DNA from: UBA4124 sp964577515
GTDB taxonomy: Bacteria > Patescibacteriota > Minisyncoccia > Phycocordibacterales > UBA9973
DNA: 22,656 bases
Direction: 5' to 3'
NCBI GenBank assembly: GCA_964577515.1
Contig: CAZNZN010000008.1
Location: forward strand, 1 to 22,656
Positions 7,000-14,637 of the stretch are shown here, piece by piece. Every line of letters starts with the position of its first letter. Positions within the stretch are counted from its first letter, which is position 1. The position numbers and the translations under genes are program-made. Under the pieces are notes generated by a model, which did not search any database, was not told the DNA's origin, and was given only the letters and a program-made list of their open reading frames with translations.

Positions 7000-7784
7000 A
7001 ATGGGAAAATTTGCTGTACTGTTATCCCCCATATAACAGTGATAGCTAATGCTGTAATCATAAAAGGGGCGAAGGGTACTTCTGATTTAAATGAGTGACG
7101 TTTTGAAATCGCAAGAAGGAAAAGTCCTACAATAGCCCCGATCCAAAAAGAAAGCATGAACACCGTAAGACTTCCTTCGATACCGACCAGCCACCCTATA
7201 CCGAGTGCAAGCTTTACATCACCAAACCCCATGGCTCGACCTTGTGAGAAAAACCAGAGCAAAAAGAACGGAAGCGCAAGCGCTGGGCCTGCAATCAATG
7301 CATTTAAAAGGTTAAACGTTGCCCCTCCAAAAAAAAGTCCCCAAAACACTGAAAGAAAACTAATGAGGATAAATGGGTATACTATTTTATCCGGAACAAT
7401 CTTATGTTTAAAGTCGTATACAGTAATAACAATAAGGAGGCTGCTGATCACGAGTGCGAATACAAAGGTCGCCCATGTGACCAAACTAAGCGGGTCAGCC
7501 ATAACAATAGTTGTGTACAAAAGTGCAAATACTATCCCAGTGAGCAGCTCTATTATCGGATGTTGAAAAGAAAGCTCTGTCTGACAAGAGCGACATTTTC
7601 CACGAAGACCTAGAAAAGAGAACACGGGCACAAGTTCATACCATGAAAGCGTTCGATCGCAACGATCGCAACGAGAACGTCCAGTGACAACACTACGTCC
7701 TGTGTTAAGACGAAAGATAACAACATTGAGAAAGCTCCCGACAAGCAATCCTAAACAAAAGATAAATATCGGAATAAAAATCAT
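6993..7784 (-). CDS. pilD: prepilin peptidase / N-methyltransferase
   Basis: A 263-residue polytopic membrane aspartyl protease that removes prepilin leaders and methylates the new N-terminus. The N-terminal cytoplasmic domain has CDRC (39, 42) and CRSC (64, 67) zinc-type pairs. The catalytic aspartates are D124 in VYDFKHKIVPD and D189 in GFGDVK. About seven to eight hydrophobic segments and the family-typical length fit a full enzyme with both activities. All the window's prepilins are clear substrates. The gene is separated from the pilin upstream by a terminator and has its own extended -10 box TGCTACACT 6 bp before the ATG. Confidence 0.96.
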   Translation of the reverse strand: MIFIPIFIFCLGLLVGSFLNVVIFRLNTGRSVVTGRSRCDRCDRTLSWYELVPVFSFLGLRGKCRSCQTELSFQHPIIELLTGIVFALLYTTIVMADPLSLVTWATFVFALVISSLLIVITVYDFKHKIVPDKIVYPFILISFLSVFWGLFFGGATFNLLNALIAGPALALPFFLLWFFSQGRAMGFGDVKLALGIGWLVGIEGSLTVFMLSFWIGAIVGLFLLAISKRHSFKSEVPFAPFMITALAITVIWGITVQQIFPLW

Positions 7785-7790
7785 ATACTA

Positions 7791-7799
7791 AGTGTAGCA
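7791..7799 (-). promoter_or_regulatory. extended -10 element before pilD
   Basis: The minus strand reads TGC-TACACT, 6 bp before the pilD ATG and just downstream of a terminator, so pilD needs a promoter here. No ribosome binding site is visible, which fits a leaderless mRNA for pilD and the minor pilins. Confidence 0.5.
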
Positions 7800-7814
7800 T
7801 GTATGACCTCCTTA

Positions 7815-7846
7815 CAAAAACACTCCGCAAGCGCGGAGTCTTTTTG
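7815..7846. terminator. intrinsic terminator after second pilin gene
   Basis: ACTCCGC (7822-7828) pairs with GCGGAGT (7833-7839) around loop AAGC, with A-run and T-run on either side. On the minus strand it follows the pilin stop and separates it from pilD. Confidence 0.88.
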
Positions 7847-7852
7847 AGATAT

Positions 7853-8305
7853 TTATGGGCACACTGTTGTACTAGCAGAAAGCGGTGTCGTTGTTCTTTT
7901 TGTAGCATTTGCCGAATCAATACACAGATATGTAGTGGTAGTAGGTTCTTTAAGTTTCACTGACACAGCATATCCTGTCGCAGAAGTATTGCAGTTAAGC
8001 GTTGTTGCTGTTTGTACTGCACCAGAATTTATCGCAAGTGTTGTCGCTGAGAGTGTCGCAAGTTTAGTAAGCATTGCATTGATATTGTTGGTACCACTTG
8101 AACAAAGATTTGTGTAGTTTCCTCCATTGTTTGTATAGTACAGCTCTGCCTGAGAACGAGCTTCAATTATTTGCTTTTTTATAGCACCATCTGATCCACG
8201 AGAGCGACTTGTATTAAGAGCGGTGACAGTGATCGCGGTAAGAATTGCAATAATCGCTACTACCATGAGGAGTTCTATAAGTGTAAAACCTTTTGTGTAC
8301 TTCAT
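7853..8305 (-). CDS. type IV pilin, second tandem copy
   Basis: A 150-residue prepilin with leader MKYTKG, then FTLIELLMVVAIIAILTAITV, and Glu at mature position 5. The head is rich in Thr and Asn and carries four Cys (68, 105, 128, 149), in the same order and near the same places as in the neighbouring pilin, so the two are paralogs. An upstream in-frame ATG would place an extra hydrophobic stretch before the leader, so 8305 is the better start. It has its own promoter (TATACT, 8315-8320) and its own terminator, so it is probably a monocistronic unit. It could be a second major pilin or an alternative subunit. Confidence 0.9.
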   Translation of the reverse strand: MKYTKGFTLIELLMVVAIIAILTAITVTALNTSRSRGSDGAIKKQIIEARSQAELYYTNNGGNYTNLCSSGTNNINAMLTKLATLSATTLAINSGAVQTATTLNCNTSATGYAVSVKLKEPTTTTYLCIDSANATKRTTTPLSASTTVCP

Positions 8306-8314
8306 ATACGTCAA

Positions 8315-8342
8315 AGTATAACGGTAAATCCATAAAATACAA
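8315..8342 (-). promoter_or_regulatory. promoter of second pilin gene
   Basis: Minus-strand TATACT (8315-8320) lies 9 bp before the ATG. A weak -35, TTGTAT (8337-8342), has a 16-bp spacer and overlaps the terminator of the upstream pilin. Confidence 0.5.
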
Positions 8343-8365
8343 AACACCCCCAAAGGGGTGTTTTG
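8340..8365. terminator. bidirectional terminator after first pilin gene
   Basis: CAAAACACCCC (8340-8350) pairs with GGGGTGTTTTG (8355-8365) around loop CAAA, an 11-bp perfect stem. It lies 21 bp beyond the minus-strand pilin stop. Confidence 0.92.
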
Positions 8366-8386
8366 TTCTAGAAAGAGATAGTAGGA

Positions 8387-8860
8387 CTAGCAAGCAACCG
8401 CGTTAGCTGCGAGTGCTGTAGCTTCTTTTGCTGCTCCTGTTGAGTCTACACACCACCCTGCACTTGCAGTTGTAGGAGACTTAAGAGAAACAATAGCTGC
8501 CCATCCAGTAGCACTGTCGTGACATACTGCTGACCCTGCTGCACCTGCTGCACTATATGCAAACGCTGTAGCATCAGTTCCTACAGTAGCACTAGCACTG
8601 AGCTTTTGTGCTGCAGCAAGAACCATCGCTGAGATATTGTTTGTACCAGCGGTACAAACAGCATCATAGGTTGTTCCAGCGTCATAGAAGAGTTCAGCTT
8701 GTGCACGAGCATTTGTAAGACCTGCCTTGATAGCAGCATCTGCCCCTTTATTACGAGCTGAATTAAGTGATGCGAGCACCACAGATGCGAGGATACCAAT
8801 AATTGCAATCACCACGAGGAGCTCAATCAAAGTGAAACCTCTTGAAAAATTCTTTTTCAT
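8387..8860 (-). CDS. pilA: type IV major pilin candidate
   Basis: A 157-residue prepilin with leader MKKNFSRG, then FTLIELLVVIAIIGILASVVLASLN. Cleavage is after Gly8, with Glu at mature position 5. The helix continues through ARNKGADAAIKAGLTNARAQAELFY. Four cysteines (69, 113, 137, 157) could form two disulfides; they align with those of the next pilin (shared TNNI, CxDS context). The head is strikingly Ala-rich, and codon use favours GCA/GCT. The strongest-looking promoter of the locus precedes it and a strong terminator follows, consistent with high-level monocistronic expression. The major-subunit role is inferred from this. Confidence 0.92.
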   Translation of the reverse strand: MKKNFSRGFTLIELLVVIAIIGILASVVLASLNSARNKGADAAIKAGLTNARAQAELFYDAGTTYDAVCTAGTNNISAMVLAAAQKLSASATVGTDATAFAYSAAGAAGSAVCHDSATGWAAIVSLKSPTTASAGWCVDSTGAAKEATALAANAVAC

Positions 8861-8932
8861 ATTCTTAGAAAAACTTTGTTACTTTTGAAATTTTAATAAT
8901 CGATTATTACAAACTTTCTTTGTAATGCGTAT

Positions 8933-8963
8933 AGTATACCATGCCCCTCATTGGAAAAAGCAA
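8933..8963 (-). promoter_or_regulatory. promoter of major pilin gene
   Basis: The minus strand carries the extended -10 TGG-TATACT (8933-8941) and a TTGCTT (8958-8963) at a long 19-bp spacing. It predicts a leader of about 66 nt before the ATG at 8860, the longest leader in the window. That leader is A/T-rich and includes AATAATCGATTATT, a palindrome-like stretch at about 8892-8908. Confidence 0.6.
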
Positions 8964-8976
8964 GTGTATAAAGGGT

Positions 8977-10182
8977 TTACTGTATTCCCCCAGCAATATT
9001 GTAGATAGGAACAAGGACTGATATGAGCAAAAGACCAACACCAAGCCCAAGAGAAATGATCATAAACGGTTCAATAAGCCCTACGAGAGTGTCCACCGCC
9101 TCATCAACTTCTCGTTTGTAAAACTTTGCAAGCATTTTGAGAATGGCCCCCATAGATCCTGTTTCTTCTCCGACACGAATAATCTGTGGCATAATTTTAG
9201 GAATTTCCTGGTGTATCTCAAGCGCTTGAGAAAAGGATTTTCCCGCTTTTACTGCCTCCATCGCTTCTTTCATGATTGTTTGATACTTTTTATTCCCTAC
9301 TACATTACCGGTGATTTCTATTGAGCGAACAATAGGGATCCCCGCGGATAGCATCGTATCCATGTTGTCAGAAATACGCGCAAGATACACTTTTTGAAAT
9401 AAGTTACCCACCACAGGGACCGTGAGTTTCGCTTCATCTAGAAACTTTTTTCCAAATTTTGTACGAGAGAGGTATATGAGATACCCAACTCCTGCTGCAA
9501 CAAATACGAGGAAGAATATACCGTAGTTAACAAGGAAGTTACTCACCCAAAGGACTATTTTTGTGTAAAACGGTATTTCTTGACCACTTTCAGTAATAAT
9601 CGCTGAAAGCTTTGGAACAACGACTGTAAACATGAGCACCATCACGACGATGAAAATCCCTATAACGAACGCAGGGTACACAAGTGCATGTTTTGTCTTT
9701 GAAGTGAGGGCATACTGACGATCAAGGTAGTCAGCCAGAAAGCTGAACACTTGCGTTAGTTTTCCTGATTCTTCTCCTGCGCGCACCATGTTCACATAGA
9801 AGTCCGAGAAAACATCGTTATGTTTTCCCAGTGCACCCGCAATAGACGACCCCGCCTGAAGATCAGAGACGATTTGGTTAAGTTTTCGTGCAAGAAGTTT
9901 GTTTTGGGTGTTATTTGCAAGAAGAGAAAACGCCTTGAGCGCTGAAACCTGCGCTTCAAAAAGTGTCGACATCTGGCGTGACAAGATCACGACTTCTTTC
10001 ATTGGTACTTTTTCGAATAGAGATACCTCAAACCATTTACGTGCCTCTTCTTCACTTTTGACTGAAGTCACGATGAGCCCACGTCGTTGTAGCCCTGTTA
10101 TTGCAAGATCACGATTGACCGCCTCAATGACGCCCTCTCTTCTTTCTCCTTTATCAGTAACTGCGGTGTAGCGAAAGTTCAT
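8977..10182 (-). CDS. pilC: type IV pilus inner-membrane platform protein
   Basis: A 401-residue protein of the PilC/GspF family, the usual 400. Two T2SSF domains (about 70-190 and 270-390) each have the family pattern, with RQMSTLFEAQVSALKAFSLLA in the first and DNMDTMLSAGIPIVRSIEI in the second. Membrane helices lie at about 168-195, 213-240 and 370-398. In the pilus machine it sits in the membrane above the motor and passes pilins into the growing fibre. TGCTATAAT lies 8 bp before the ATG, a perfect extended -10, and no ribosome binding site is seen. The pilT stop is 9 bp upstream, so it may be read both from pilT and from its own start. Confidence 0.96.
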   Translation of the reverse strand: MNFRYTAVTDKGERREGVIEAVNRDLAITGLQRRGLIVTSVKSEEEARKWFEVSLFEKVPMKEVVILSRQMSTLFEAQVSALKAFSLLANNTQNKLLARKLNQIVSDLQAGSSIAGALGKHNDVFSDFYVNMVRAGEESGKLTQVFSFLADYLDRQYALTSKTKHALVYPAFVIGIFIVVMVLMFTVVVPKLSAIITESGQEIPFYTKIVLWVSNFLVNYGIFFLVFVAAGVGYLIYLSRTKFGKKFLDEAKLTVPVVGNLFQKVYLARISDNMDTMLSAGIPIVRSIEITGNVVGNKKYQTIMKEAMEAVKAGKSFSQALEIHQEIPKIMPQIIRVGEETGSMGAILKMLAKFYKREVDEAVDTLVGLIEPFMIISLGLGVGLLLISVLVPIYNIAGGIQ

Positions 10183-10190
10183 ATATAGTG

Positions 10191-10199
10191 ATTATAGCA
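10191..10199 (-). promoter_or_regulatory. extended -10 element before pilC
   Basis: The minus strand reads TGC-TATAAT, a perfect extended -10, 8 bp before the pilC ATG. It overlaps the last codons of pilT. No convincing -35. Confidence 0.5.
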
Positions 10200-11250
10200 A
10201 GCGCTCTAGGTTTTTAGGGTTAGTAGAGTATGCAAAAGCGTTTTCGACAGTGATCTCTCCTGCGCGGACAAGTTCAACAAGGGAGCGGTTCATATCTATC
10301 ATTCCTTGCTCAAACCCTGTCTCAATAACCGTATCTATTTCATGTGTTCGCTTTTCCCGAATAAGGTTAGCGATAGCGTTGTTGTTTATCATGAGCTCAT
10401 ACGCAGGAACGCGACCTCCGGAAATTCTTGGGATCAAACGCTGTGAGAACACTCCAATCAGAGACGACGCCAACTGCACCCGTATCTGATCTTGTTGTGT
10501 TGCTGGGAATGAATCTATAATACGATCAATAGTCTGTGAAGCTGTGTTGGTGTGCAGTGTTGAAAGTACCAAGTGTCCTGTTTCAGCTGCAGTCACAGCA
10601 GTGCCAATAGTCTCAGTGTTACGCATCTCTCCAATGAGGATAACGTTTACATCTTGCCGAAACGCACTTTTGAGTGCGTCTGAGAAGTCGGCAGTATCGA
10701 GGCCTACTTCTCGCTGGTCAATAATGGCTTTTTTTGGTTCATAAACATACTCAACAGGGTCTTCAATCGTGAGGATATGTGCTTGCCGTTCTTCGTTGAT
10801 AATGTTAACCATAGAAGCAAGTGTTGCTGATTTCCCTTGCCCTACTGGTCCAACAACTAGGAAAAACCCTTGTCGTTTTCTAGCAAAGTCAGCAAGCATC
10901 GAAGGAAGATGCAGCTCTTCAAGTGTTTTCACATGAGGAATAAGTCGAAGCACAATAGCAAATTTCCCTTGTTGGATAAATGCATTTCCGCGAAGTCGTG
11001 CCCCTCCTTGGTATTCATAAGAGAAATCAAGTTCTTGTTTTTCTATAAAGTGATTGTAGTGCTCTGGAGAAAGGATCGTTTTCAATACCCCTTCCATATC
11101 GCCCTGACTTACCTGCTGTCGATTCATCAAGAAGATAAGCTCACCATTGACGCGGACAGAAGGAAAACGACCAGCAGAAAGGTGCAAGTCCGAACCGTCT
11201 TGCTGAATAAGTATTTCTATAAATTCTTCAAAAAATTTTTTATACTCCAT
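10192..11250 (-). CDS. pilT: type IV pilus retraction ATPase
   Basis: A 352-residue hexameric ATPase that drives pilus retraction. The N-terminal PAS-like domain ends near residue 110. Walker A is GPVGQGKS (134-141), the Asp box TIEDPVEY, Walker B VNVILIGEMRN and the His box TGHLVLSTLHTN. Near residue 295 NNAIANLIREKRTHEID matches the PilT AIRNLIRE region needed for retraction, which separates it from PilB. Walker A is unusual in having V and Q where most PilT proteins have T and S. The start overlaps the response regulator end by 11 bp, so the two are probably co-translated. Confidence 0.95.
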   Translation of the reverse strand: MEYKKFFEEFIEILIQQDGSDLHLSAGRFPSVRVNGELIFLMNRQQVSQGDMEGVLKTILSPEHYNHFIEKQELDFSYEYQGGARLRGNAFIQQGKFAIVLRLIPHVKTLEELHLPSMLADFARKRQGFFLVVGPVGQGKSATLASMVNIINEERQAHILTIEDPVEYVYEPKKAIIDQREVGLDTADFSDALKSAFRQDVNVILIGEMRNTETIGTAVTAAETGHLVLSTLHTNTASQTIDRIIDSFPATQQDQIRVQLASSLIGVFSQRLIPRISGGRVPAYELMINNNAIANLIREKRTHEIDTVIETGFEQGMIDMNRSLVELVRAGEITVENAFAYSTNPKNLERLL

Positions 11251-11641
11251 GTTCTTTTAGTAATGCTTCTATATGTTGCAATACCTCTGACGGGGTACTG
11301 TTTGCCTTTACAATATAACTTGCAGCCCCCAGTGATTTTCCTCGGGCTATATCCTGCTCTTGACCAAGGTTTGAAAGATACACTTTTAATGTTTTTGGAA
11401 TCAAATTTTCTTGGTTGATTTGTTCAAGAAGTTCAAACCCATCCATTGCGGGCATGACGACATCAAACAAGCAAACATCTGGGGTAAGTCCTCCTTTTAT
11501 TTTTTCAAGTGCTTGCGGGGCACTCATCGCTGTTTCAACAGTAAAACCTGCTTGTGTAAAACGAACAGCGTACATATCGAGAAGAAAAGAATCATCGTCA
11601 ACAATCAATATCGTGTGCTTTTTTTCTTCGTGCTGTTCCAT
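11240..11641 (-). CDS. single-domain CheY-like response regulator
   Basis: A 133-residue stand-alone receiver domain. The acidic pocket is D15-D17 in ILIVDDDSF, the phosphoacceptor D60 in CLFDVVMPAMDG, the switch Ser90 in VYLSNLG and Lys112 in YIVKAN. There is no output domain, so signalling would be by protein contact. It lies between pilB and pilT and overlaps pilT by 11 bp, so a role in motor control, as with PilG/PilH of twitching systems, is a reasonable inference. No histidine kinase is in the window. I chose ATG 11641 over ATG 11647 because TATACT (11650-11655) lies 8 bp before it. Confidence 0.92.
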   Translation of the reverse strand: MEQHEEKKHTILIVDDDSFLLDMYAVRFTQAGFTVETAMSAPQALEKIKGGLTPDVCLFDVVMPAMDGFELLEQINQENLIPKTLKVYLSNLGQEQDIARGKSLGAASYIVKANSTPSEVLQHIEALLKEHGV

Positions 11642-11681
11642 ATGCATCTAGTATAGCTTTCTTTTTTTACAAACAAAAGCA

Positions 11682-13415
11682 CTACGTAAAGCTAAATACC
11701 TCTTGCATCATAATATCCCCCTTCAGCGCTTTAAGTAATGCATCATCCCGAAGTGTAAGCATTCCTTTTGCACGACAGAGTTTATAGAGTTCTGGTTCTA
11801 CTGGGTTTTTAAGAATAACCTCTTGAATATCACGGTCAATCATGAACATCTCAAAAACAGCAATACGCCCGCGAAGTCCTGAAGGTGCTTCTGGAGTCGG
11901 TTTTATTTCAAACATATGGTCGGGCATATTTAGATGGCCAAGATATTCCTGCGGTAAATCAGCAAACTGTTTCTTAATAAGCTCCTTTGTAATATCGTCC
12001 ATCGGTATTTTATGCCGAGCATCAGGGTGCACCCTTCGAACAAGTCGTTGCGCCATTGCAAGAATAAGCGTTGGTGCAATAAGATACGGATCCACCCCCA
12101 TGTCCACAAGACGAGGCACAATACCGATAGCTGAGTTAGTGTGGATAGTTGAAAGCACCAAGTGCCCTGTAAGTGCTGCTTGGATGGCAAGCTGTGCAGT
12201 TTCTTTATCACGGATCTCTCCCACCATGATAATGTTAGGGTCTTGTCGCAAAATAGAACGAAGTCCAGAAGCAAAAGTGTATCCAATCTCTGGTAAAACC
12301 TGTGACTGTGTCACTCCGGGAATCTGATATTCTACTGGATCTTCTAGTGAGACTACGTTTGAGCCTTCTTTATCTACTTCGTTCAACATTGAATACAGTG
12401 TAGTACTTTTTCCTGATCCTGTAGGTCCTGAAATCAATATCAATCCATACGGTCGCTTGATTGCCTCACGAATCATTTTGAAGTTATCTTCAGTAAAATC
12501 AAGCGCTTCGAGCGTTTTGACTCCTTTTTCAGAATCGAGGATACGCATTACGACTTTCTCACCATAATATGCAGGAAAAGTAGAGACGCGAAACTCTATT
12601 TTTCTTCCTTCTATCATCGTAGCGAAGCTTCCGTCTTGTGGTTTTCTTTTTTCATCAAGACGCAGTTTTGCCAAAATCTTTATGCGAGCAATAATCCCAT
12701 CAAAAGAGGTAAGGGGGAGTACTAGTGTCGTATGCAGTGTTCCATCAACACGATATCTCACGCGTACTTTCTCTCCAGTGTTTTCTATATGGATATCCGA
12801 AGCTCCCCCTTCAACGGCGTGGTTAATGATTACCGCTACGATCTTAATAATCGGGGCATCTTCCACAATCTTGCTATCTTCTGAAGCTTTTTCCGCATCA
12901 GTTTTTTTTGCCTGCGTTTTTTTTGTTGCAAGAACAAGTTCGTTTTCAAGTTCGGTGTTGAGCTCTCCTACTGCCTTATCAACCTCTTCCGAAACTGCTT
13001 TATAGTTTTCTAGAATAGAAACAAAGTCAGAGTGAGAAATCAAAAATACTTTAAACGGCACTCCAAGCTTTACTGAAATAAACTGAAGAGCGTTCATACT
13101 CTCCATATTTTCTGGTTCAGTTACCCCAACTGAAAGCACTCCTTCAGCAAAAGCAATCGGAACAAACTTATAGTGACGAGCGGACTCTTCTGGAATGTAC
13201 TTGAGAATATCGTACGGAACAGATTGTCGGTCTTTTTTTTGATATGGAAGCTTGTAAAATGTTGCTTTTGCTTGAGTAACAGCATCCTCTGAGACACCAG
13301 AGCCTAAAAGTGCAGCAGTAAGGTTCCCTTCGTATTTTGTATCTACTTCAGCAAGAACACGATTGTACTGCAGTTCTGTAACAATATTTTGTGCCAAAAG
13401 AAAATCAAGAAACAT
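11682..13415 (-). CDS. pilB: type IV pilus extension ATPase
   Basis: A 577-residue assembly motor of the PilB/GspE family. An N-terminal MshEN-like domain (1-145) leads, through a Lys/Glu-rich linker (about 145-185), to the ATPase. The ATPase has Walker A GPTGSGKST (330-338), Asp box SLEDPVEY, Walker B PNIIMVGEIRD and His box TGHLVLSTIHTN. The usual tetracysteine zinc site after the QRLVR motif is gone: the segment reads QRLVRRVHPDARHKIP, and the protein seems to have a single Cys near its C-terminus. It begins 2 bp after the FN3-like gene, so it is within the pilMNO operon. Confidence 0.96.
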   Translation of the reverse strand: MFLDFLLAQNIVTELQYNRVLAEVDTKYEGNLTAALLGSGVSEDAVTQAKATFYKLPYQKKDRQSVPYDILKYIPEESARHYKFVPIAFAEGVLSVGVTEPENMESMNALQFISVKLGVPFKVFLISHSDFVSILENYKAVSEEVDKAVGELNTELENELVLATKKTQAKKTDAEKASEDSKIVEDAPIIKIVAVIINHAVEGGASDIHIENTGEKVRVRYRVDGTLHTTLVLPLTSFDGIIARIKILAKLRLDEKRKPQDGSFATMIEGRKIEFRVSTFPAYYGEKVVMRILDSEKGVKTLEALDFTEDNFKMIREAIKRPYGLILISGPTGSGKSTTLYSMLNEVDKEGSNVVSLEDPVEYQIPGVTQSQVLPEIGYTFASGLRSILRQDPNIIMVGEIRDKETAQLAIQAALTGHLVLSTIHTNSAIGIVPRLVDMGVDPYLIAPTLILAMAQRLVRRVHPDARHKIPMDDITKELIKKQFADLPQEYLGHLNMPDHMFEIKPTPEAPSGLRGRIAVFEMFMIDRDIQEVILKNPVEPELYKLCRAKGMLTLRDDALLKALKGDIMMQEVFSFT

Positions 13416-13417
13416 GA

Positions 13418-14065
13418 TTATCGTTTAGATGCTTTGCTTGTAATAAAAGACATCGTTTGTGCGGTTGTTGTTTCCGCTCCACGTACAGCTATTGCTCGGA
13501 CAAAGTAGGTAGTATCTGGGGTAAGTTTGTTTATAGTCACAAGCGTTGTTCCACTTTTTGTTGCAGCAACAGGCGAGGTTACTGAACCGAAAGTATCGGT
13601 AGTGCCATATTCAAAAACCACCGTAGTTGTTGCGGTGTCACCAACAGAAATCTGTGCTCCCAACTCTGCGCTAGTACTTGTTATTTTCCCTGGCTGCAAT
13701 GTTTGTATAGAGACTGCGTTTTGTGGTGCCGCGACAGAAGGATCACTTCCCACTGGAGCAAAAGGGTTAACCCTCCCGACGACATCTGTTCCAAGCGTCA
13801 CAGGATAATCCCTAAGAAGAGTATATGCGGGGTTTTTAAAAAATGACGTATCGATAGTAATAGTGTTGATACTTGAAAGAAGTGAAGAGAACTCATCAGC
13901 GTTTGTAGTGTTACCTACAGTGTTCCCTGGAAGAGGAATATCAGCAGAAGTAGTAAGTGTGGCTGTTTGGGCCTGCGGACTATTTTTCCCCACAAACAAC
14001 ACACCGAGCACTGCAATTCCTGCAACAACGACCACTATGAATACTGTTTTGAGTTTTTTATTCAT
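13418..14065 (-). CDS. PilP-position protein with FN3-like domain
   Basis: A 215-residue protein with one N-terminal membrane helix (about 8-26), a low-complexity Thr/Ser-rich linker and a C-terminal beta domain (about 120-210). The domain has a fibronectin type III look: TSTSAELGAQIS, FEYGTTDTFG and LTPDTTYFVRAIA are typical strand signatures. At residues 96-105 VGRVNPFAPV resembles the conserved DPF/NPF segment of PilP. It lies directly after pilO, where pilP normally sits, with 1 bp on the pilO side and 2 bp before pilB. I infer a PilP-like partner of PilN-PilO adapted to a cell without PilQ. The lipoprotein Cys of classical PilP is absent. Confidence 0.8.
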   Translation of the reverse strand: MNKKLKTVFIVVVVAGIAVLGVLFVGKNSPQAQTATLTTSADIPLPGNTVGNTTNADEFSSLLSSINTITIDTSFFKNPAYTLLRDYPVTLGTDVVGRVNPFAPVGSDPSVAAPQNAVSIQTLQPGKITSTSAELGAQISVGDTATTTVVFEYGTTDTFGSVTSPVAATKSGTTLVTINKLTPDTTYFVRAIAVRGAETTTAQTMSFITSKASKR

Positions 14066-14066
14066 A

Positions 14067-14636
14067 CTACTTCTTTAACCAATATGTTTTTAATTTGACC
14101 GTATACCGCAAACTCCCCGCTGGACCAGCGTCATCCCCTGTCGCTGTAGCAAACTTCACTGAAACGATATCAACAAGACGAAGATTTTGCTCTAGATCTG
14201 AGATAAAAGAAAGAAAATTTTTGTACTGACCACTAGTATCAAATGAAATATCGAACTCACCATAAGGTCGTTGCATAACAGCAGTAGTCTCTATTTTTAC
14301 TGCATCAGGAGTCTTTACTTCATCATATTGGACGTTGCGGAGTGATGACAATCCATTTTTCGTTGCAAGACCATCCATCTGAATAATAAGACGTATATTG
14401 TCAACACTATCGGGAAGAAGCGTTTTTACATTATCAAGATCAGCTTTTGGAATACTGTTATATCGATTGATGAGTTCTTCTCGGGAAACTTTCAAGCGCT
14501 CTGCCGTGGCAAGTCGTCCATCAAAACTACTCACTTCAGTACGAAGCGCCTTCACATTTGCATATCGAGGCATAACAAAAAGCATAAATACTCCTACCGA
14601 TGCTGCCAATACTAATAATGAAAAAATATATCTCAT
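14067..14636 (-). CDS. pilO: type IV pilus alignment protein PilO-like
   Basis: A 189-residue bitopic protein. One N-terminal membrane helix (about 4-22, SLLVLAASVGVFMLFVMP) is followed by a coiled-coil stretch (about 25-75) and a ferredoxin-like C-terminal domain. YGEFDISFDTSGQYKNFLSFISDLEQNLRLVDIVSVKF (about 126-164, read in parts) is the typical PilO core. It sits 1 bp from both neighbours and follows pilN. PilN and PilO form the heterodimer linking the cytoplasmic PilM ring to the outer parts of the pilus machine. Confidence 0.88.
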   Translation of the reverse strand: MRYIFSLLVLAASVGVFMLFVMPRYANVKALRTEVSSFDGRLATAERLKVSREELINRYNSIPKADLDNVKTLLPDSVDNIRLIIQMDGLATKNGLSSLRNVQYDEVKTPDAVKIETTAVMQRPYGEFDISFDTSGQYKNFLSFISDLEQNLRLVDIVSVKFATATGDDAGPAGSLRYTVKLKTYWLKK

Positions 14637-14637
14637 G

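Noticed and set aside
10870..11418. 182-codon plus-strand open frame
   Set aside because: Antisense to pilT and the response regulator, whose motifs are intact on the other strand.
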